Source: an uncultured Brevundimonas sp. (GTDB lineage: Bacteria; Pseudomonadota; Alphaproteobacteria; Caulobacterales; Caulobacteraceae). Taken from it: a stretch of DNA of 7,546 nt. Below, one piece after another: positions 4,468 to 7,546 of the stretch; within the stretch, counting starts at the first letter, position 1; the number at the start of each line of letters is the position of its first letter. A model generated the notes under the pieces. It was given only the letters and a program-made list of their open reading frames with translations, was not told the DNA's origin and searched no databases. A program made the position numbers and the translations under genes. The stretch is taken from the NCBI GenBank assembly GCA_946885435.1, contig CAMPGL010000104.1, forward strand, positions 1-7,546, written 5' to 3'.

Positions 4468-5897
4468 GAGCGGTAGTCCCCGTTGATCTCGATGTAGCCC
4501 TTGGTGAGGTCGCAGGTCCAAACGGCGGCCTGACCGCGGCCGACGCCGACGTCGACGGAGATCTCGAGCTCCGGCTTCTTCATGTAGGCGCTCATCTTCG
4601 CCTCGTCGTAGGACGGGGCCGGGGCACCGTCGACGGCCGCCTGGTGGGGGCCGAACTTGATGGCCAGCCGATCGCGGGAGACCGGCTCGTCGGTCTTGCC
4701 CACGGCCATCACGATGCGGCCCCAGTTGGCGTCCTCGCCAGCGATGGCGGTCTTCACCAGGGGGCTTTCGGCGATCGACTTGGCGATCCTGCGGGCCGAG
4801 GCGGGGCTGGCGGCGCCGGTGACCTGGACCTTCACGAACTTGCGAGCGCCCTCGCCGTCGCGGACCAGCTGGTGGGCGAGGTCGAGCATGACGCCTTCCA
4901 GCTTGGCCGAGAAGTCGGCCAGGCGGCGGTCGCCCACCCGGCCGATGCGCGGCGCGCCCGACTGGCCGGTGGCGAAGATCAGGGCGGTGTCATTGGTCGA
5001 GGTGTCGCCGTCGACGGTCACCGAGTTGAAGGTCGAGCGGACGTGCACGCTCAGCATGGAGCGCAGCACCGCCGGCGACAGGGCCGCGTCTGTGAAGATG
5101 AAGCCGAGCATGGTGGCCATGTCCGGCGCGATCATGCCCGAGCCCTTGGCGATCCCGGCGATGCGCACCGTCGACCCGTCGATCTTCGCCTCGGCGTAGG
5201 CGCCCTTCGGGAAGGTGTCGGTGGTCATGATGGCCTGGGCGGCCTCGAGCCAGCGGCCGGGCTGAAGGCCCTTTTCGATGTCGGGCAGGCGCGCGGCGAT
5301 CTTGCGGTCGTCCAGCACCACACCGATGACCCCCGTCGAGGCCAGCAGGACGTCGCGCTGGCGGCAGTCGAATCGCTTGGCGACCTCGGAGGCCGTGCGG
5401 CGGGCGGCGTCGGCGCCGGGGCGGCCCGTGAAGGCGTTGGCGCAGCCGGCGTTGACTACGAGCGCCCGGATCTCGTCGGACCGGTCGCCCTCCAGCTGCT
5501 TGCGGCACCAGTCGACCGGCGCGGAGCCGATGCTGTGGCGGGTGAAGACGCCGGCCGCGGTCGTGCCCTCGGCCAGGCGGAAGACAACCAGGTCCGGCCG
5601 GTCGTGCTTGTAGAAGCCGGCCCGGGCGATGGCGACCTCGACGCCGGGGATGGCCTCCATGCGTGGGAAACGCACGGCGAGCGGCGAGACGGCCAGGCCT
5701 GGCTTGCCCGGCGCGGCCGAGGCGGCGGCGGGTTCGGCCTCGGGCTCGGCGGAATACTGGCGCTGGGCGCGGTCGGCGCGGTTCAGCGCCGCCTTCTTCA
5801 GGGCGGAGGCGAGCGGGTCGAGCGCGCGCTCGATCGTCTGGCCGACGGCCTCGACACCGGCGCTGACGCCGCCGGACCGGCCGGGCTTGCGGCTCAT
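4464..5897 (-). CDS. argJ: Bifunctional glutamate N-acetyltransferase / ornithine acetyltransferase ArgJ
   Basis: ArgJ recycles the acetyl group in arginine biosynthesis, transferring it from N-acetylornithine to glutamate; many members also use acetyl-CoA. The protein is 477 residues. The ArgJ core starts around residue 68 (LAVSPLAVRFPRMEAIPGV). The STG oxyanion-hole motif is at 187-189 and the self-cleavage site ATML at 261-264, with Thr262 as the nucleophile that becomes the N-terminus of the beta chain. The C-terminus GYIEINGDYRS is the family's conserved ending. About 65 residues precede the core: a predicted helical part (GVEAVGQTIERALDPLASAL) and an Ala/Glu/Pro-rich linker. The ATG at 5897 overlaps the upstream stop (ATGA), which supports this long start. 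The gene is followed, overlapping, by mutT. Confidence 0.96.
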   Translation of the reverse strand: MSRKPGRSGGVSAGVEAVGQTIERALDPLASALKKAALNRADRAQRQYSAEPEAEPAAASAAPGKPGLAVSPLAVRFPRMEAIPGVEVAIARAGFYKHDRPDLVVFRLAEGTTAAGVFTRHSIGSAPVDWCRKQLEGDRSDEIRALVVNAGCANAFTGRPGADAARRTASEVAKRFDCRQRDVLLASTGVIGVVLDDRKIAARLPDIEKGLQPGRWLEAAQAIMTTDTFPKGAYAEAKIDGSTVRIAGIAKGSGMIAPDMATMLGFIFTDAALSPAVLRSMLSVHVRSTFNSVTVDGDTSTNDTALIFATGQSGAPRIGRVGDRRLADFSAKLEGVMLDLAHQLVRDGEGARKFVKVQVTGAASPASARRIAKSIAESPLVKTAIAGEDANWGRIVMAVGKTDEPVSRDRLAIKFGPHQAAVDGAPAPSYDEAKMSAYMKKPELEISVDVGVGRGQAAVWTCDLTKGYIEINGDYRS

Positions 5898-6880
5898 TGG
5901 GCGGCCGCGGGCTGGGCGGCGCCGTCCTTGGTGGCCGGAGGCGTGGCGGGCGGCGTGGCCGGAGCCGTCGGCGTCGTGTCCGCGGGCGCCGACGCCGGCT
6001 CCTGCGGGGCGCCTGGAACGGCCAGGGGGTCGCCCTCGGCCAGGATCTCGATCTCGGCGCGGCCGCGCAGCCGCTCGAGAAGCTGGCGCACCTGGTCGTA
6101 GGTGAGGAAGCGCAGGATCTGGGGACGCGCCTGTTCGAGGCTGAGCGGCTGCTCCTGGCGGCGGTCCTCGACACGCAGGATGGCCCAGCCGCCCTCGGCC
6201 TGGAACGGGCCGACCGTGTCGCCGGCGCGGGCCTCGCGCAGCGCCGCGCCGAAGGCCGGCGGCATGGTGTCGACGGTGAAGTAGTCGAGGTCGCCGCCGT
6301 TGAAGCGGGTCGACTCGTCGATCGAGCGCTCGGCCGCCAGCGCCTCGAAGGAGGCGCCGTTGGCCAGCAGCGTCATGACCGCCTCGGCCTCCTCGCGGGT
6401 CCGCACCAGGATCATGCGGGCGCGGAACTCCTCGGACTGTTCGGTGAGGCGGCGCTGCTCCTGATAGAGTTCCTCGATGGCGCGCTCGGAGATGGCGTCG
6501 TCCACGACTGTCTCGACCAGCATGTCGCCGAGGATGCGCTTACGGGCCGCCTCCAGCCGCTGCTGGGCGATGGGGCTGTCGTCCAGGCCACGGCGTTCGG
6601 CCTCGCGGGCCAGGAGCTCCTGGTCGATGACCTCGTCGAGCACGCGGCGGAACAGGTCGGTGGCCGGGTCAAAGGGTTCGCCTTCCCCGATCAGGCCCTG
6701 CGCCACCGCCTCGCGCTTGACGTCGGAGGCCCAGACCGGCTCGCCCTCGACGCGGGCGACGATGACGTCGCCCGGCTGGGGCGGGCGCTCGTCGCTTTCA
6801 CCGCCCTGGCAGGCGGCCAGTCCGAGCGCGGCCACGAGCCCGAGGATGGGGGCGAGGCGTCTGATATCGAGGGCGATCAT
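5894..6880 (-). CDS. Parvulin-like peptidyl-prolyl isomerase lipoprotein (SurA/PpiD-like)
   Basis: A 328-residue exported folding factor. Residues 1-24 are a lipoprotein signal with lipobox LAAC (Cys24, followed by QGG and no Asp at +2, so outer-membrane or periplasmic display is plausible). Residues about 38-145 resemble the SurA-type N-terminal helical chaperone region, including a 'VIDQELLAREAERRGL' helix. A parvulin domain spans about 152-241 (FRARMILV ... NGGDLDYFTVDTMPPAF ... GGWAILRV). The C-terminal 45 residues are Pro/Ala/Thr-rich low complexity. Both histidines of active parvulins are replaced: Met156 in place of the His of 'HIL', and Ala233 in place of the His of 'GYHII'. Activity may be weak or lost, leaving a chaperone role. 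The start at 6880 has GGAGGG 8 bases upstream; an in-frame TTG at 6907 would spoil the signal peptide. It is the first gene of the operon and divergent from secA. Confidence 0.9.
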   Translation of the reverse strand: MIALDIRRLAPILGLVAALGLAACQGGESDERPPQPGDVIVARVEGEPVWASDVKREAVAQGLIGEGEPFDPATDLFRRVLDEVIDQELLAREAERRGLDDSPIAQQRLEAARKRILGDMLVETVVDDAISERAIEELYQEQRRLTEQSEEFRARMILVRTREEAEAVMTLLANGASFEALAAERSIDESTRFNGGDLDYFTVDTMPPAFGAALREARAGDTVGPFQAEGGWAILRVEDRRQEQPLSLEQARPQILRFLTYDQVRQLLERLRGRAEIEILAEGDPLAVPGAPQEPASAPADTTPTAPATPPATPPATKDGAAQPAAAQ

Positions 6881-6905
6881 GGCCGTTTCCCTCCGCCGCT
6901 TGCGC

Positions 6906-6913
6906 AAAATAGC
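6906..6913 (-). promoter_or_regulatory. Possible -10 element for the parvulin-argJ-mutT-pilin operon
   Basis: On the minus strand this reads GCTATTTT, close to the Caulobacter housekeeping -10 (GCTANAWC). A start site around 6899 would give a leader of roughly 19 bases that carries the GGAGGG ribosome binding site. The matching -35 is weak and would fall inside the 17-bp dyad at 6920-6936. Confidence 0.35.
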
Positions 6914-6919
6914 GAGAAC

Positions 6920-6936
6920 CCCTGTCGTTGACAGGG
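6920..6936. repeat. Perfect 17-bp dyad, candidate operator between the parvulin operon and secA
   Basis: CCCTGTC-GTT-GACAGGG has perfect 7-bp arms and a 3-base centre. It contains the whole TTGACA that looks like the secA -35 element and lies just upstream of the possible -10 of the divergent operon. No T-run follows in either direction. Its size and place suit a dimeric regulator acting on both promoters; the regulator is unknown. Confidence 0.6.
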
Positions 6937-6956
6937 CTTTGGGGGCTGCTTAAGTC
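6928..6956 (+). promoter_or_regulatory. Candidate housekeeping promoter for secA
   Basis: TTGACAG (6928-6934), then 13 bases, then GCTTAAGTC (6948-6956). This resembles the Caulobacter sigma-73 pattern TTGACGS-N10-14-GCTANAWC. Read the E. coli way, TTGACA with a 17-base spacer gives TAAGTC. Transcription would start near 6960 and leave a leader of about 130 bases before secA. Confidence 0.6.
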
Positions 6957-6974
6957 TCGCCCGCGCCCAAGTCG

Positions 6975-6990
6975 AGGGGTTCGGACCCCT
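6975..6990 (+). other. Hairpin in the secA leader
   Basis: AGGGGT-TCGG-ACCCCT, a 6-bp stem with a 4-base loop, lies about 15 bases after the expected secA transcription start. It is not followed by a T-run. A second perfect palindrome, GGTCGCGACC, is at 7000-7009. They may stabilise or regulate the leader. No known riboswitch class is recognised. Confidence 0.45.
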
Positions 6991-7088
6991 GAATTTCTTG
7001 GTCGCGACCGCCATTTTACCGGCGTTCCGAGCCCGCCGCCGAGCCCTTTGAAAGAGCGGTGGACCTCGCCGCCTTTTCCGGACCTGTC

Positions 7089-7546
7089 ATGCTCGGCCTC
7101 GCCAAGAAGCTCTTCGGCTCTTCCAACGACCGCAGGGTCAAGGATTTCACCGCCCGCGTCCAAAAGATCAACGCGCTCGAACCCAAGTTCGAGGCGCTGA
7201 GCGACGACGAACTGCGGATGATGACCCAGACGTTCAAGGACCGTCTGGCGGCGGGCGAAACGCTCGACAAGATCATGAACGAGGCCTTCGCGGTGGTCCG
7301 CGAGGCGTCCAAGCGGACCCTGGGCCAGCGCCACTACGACGTGCAGCTGGTCGGCGGCATGGTGCTGCATGAGGGCGGCATCGCCGAGATGCGGACCGGC
7401 GAGGGCAAGACCCTGGTCGCCACCGCCCCGGCCTATCTGAACGCGCTGGAAGGCAAGGGCGTCCACCTGATCACGGTGAACGACTACCTCGCGCGGCGCG
7501 ACGCCGAGTGGATGGGCCAGATCTACCGCTTCCTGGGGCTGGAGGT
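7089..7546 (+). CDS. secA: Preprotein translocase ATPase SecA, N-terminal fragment (cut by window edge)
   Basis: The first 152 codons of SecA, the ATPase motor that pushes unfolded precursors through the SecYEG channel. The N-terminus [20 protein letters not shown] is typical. The region around 81-108 ([20 protein letters not shown], then MRTGEGKT) holds the Walker A motif of nucleotide-binding fold 1. [14 protein letters not shown] (about 129-142) is also diagnostic of the family. The ATG at 7089 has only a weak ribosome binding site. An in-frame GTG at 7059 would add ten residues, but the family normally starts at the MLG position. Divergent from the parvulin-like lipoprotein, with a candidate promoter and a leader of about 130 bases. 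Confidence 0.97.
   Translation, partial: MLGLAKKLFGSSNDRRVKDFTARVQKINALEPKFEALSDDELRMMTQTFKDRLAAGETLDKIMNEAFAVVREASKRTLGQRHYDVQLVGGMVLHEGGIAEMRTGEGKTLVATAPAYLNALEGKGVHLITVNDYLARRDAEWMGQIYRFLGLE

Noticed and set aside
4644..6101. 485-codon open frame on the plus strand
   Set aside because: Antisense to argJ and the end of the parvulin gene, with a Gly/Ala/Arg-rich composition. The opposite-strand proteins carry clear family motifs.
4990..6174. 394-codon Arg/Pro-rich open frame on the minus strand
   Set aside because: A frame-shifted shadow of argJ and the parvulin gene; its Arg/Pro-rich composition is typical of an out-of-phase high-GC frame.
5897..6931. 344-codon open frame on the plus strand
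   Set aside because: Antisense to the parvulin-like gene, which has a lipobox, a recognisable domain and a good ribosome binding site.
6798..7466. 222-codon open frame on the minus strand
   Set aside because: Antisense to the secA N-terminus and across the secA control region; SecA on the other strand is unmistakable.
1..7546. Mobile element, defence system or CRISPR array
   Set aside because: No transposase, integrase, terminal repeats, spaced direct repeats or nuclease genes are present. Apart from one small unknown protein, the genes are recognisable core families and composition looks even across the window.

Overview
This window is high-GC, densely packed bacterial chromosome and looks like housekeeping DNA from an alphaproteobacterium, most likely of the order Caulobacterales. 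Three things suggest that: the rpoN-hpf gene order, a promoter ahead of secA that resembles the Caulobacter housekeeping type (TTGAC, a short spacer, GCT-rich -10), and the small Flp-type pilin. The order assignment is an inference from gene content and style, and the genus cannot be fixed from the sequence alone. I found no mobile element, CRISPR array, rRNA, tRNA or phage gene.

Layout, left to right. (1) Positions 1-1665, minus strand: rpoN (sigma-54), followed 64 bases downstream by the start of the ribosome hibernation factor gene hpf, cut off by the window edge. (2) 1841-2113, plus strand: a small membrane-anchored protein of unknown function with a Cys...GGWWD...Cys motif. (3) 2117-2904, minus strand: a HIG1-type two-helix membrane protein overlapping by one base with a PduO-type cobalamin adenosyltransferase. 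(4) 3073-3732, plus strand: a TetR-family repressor divergent from that pair, ending at a strong intrinsic terminator. (5) 3854-6880, minus strand: a compact four-gene run, transcribed as parvulin-like lipoprotein, argJ, mutT, Flp pilin. The first three are joined by 4-base stop/start overlaps and the last follows a 14-base gap. (6) 7089 to the end, plus strand: the start of secA, divergent from the parvulin operon.

The operon mixes envelope protein folding, arginine biosynthesis, nucleotide-pool sanitation and a pilin. Having the parvulin-like lipoprotein back-to-back with secA puts two envelope-biogenesis functions at one divergent control region, which carries a perfect 17-bp dyad (6920-6936) over the likely secA -35 element.

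I see no convincing novel multi-gene system. The points most worth a second look are the secA/parvulin control region with its leader hairpin, the loss of both conserved histidines in the parvulin domain, the N-terminal extension of ArgJ, the GATAG-type half-sites on both sides of tetR, a dyad and a possible leaderless promoter ahead of hpf, and the glycine-tailed, internally duplicated pilin.
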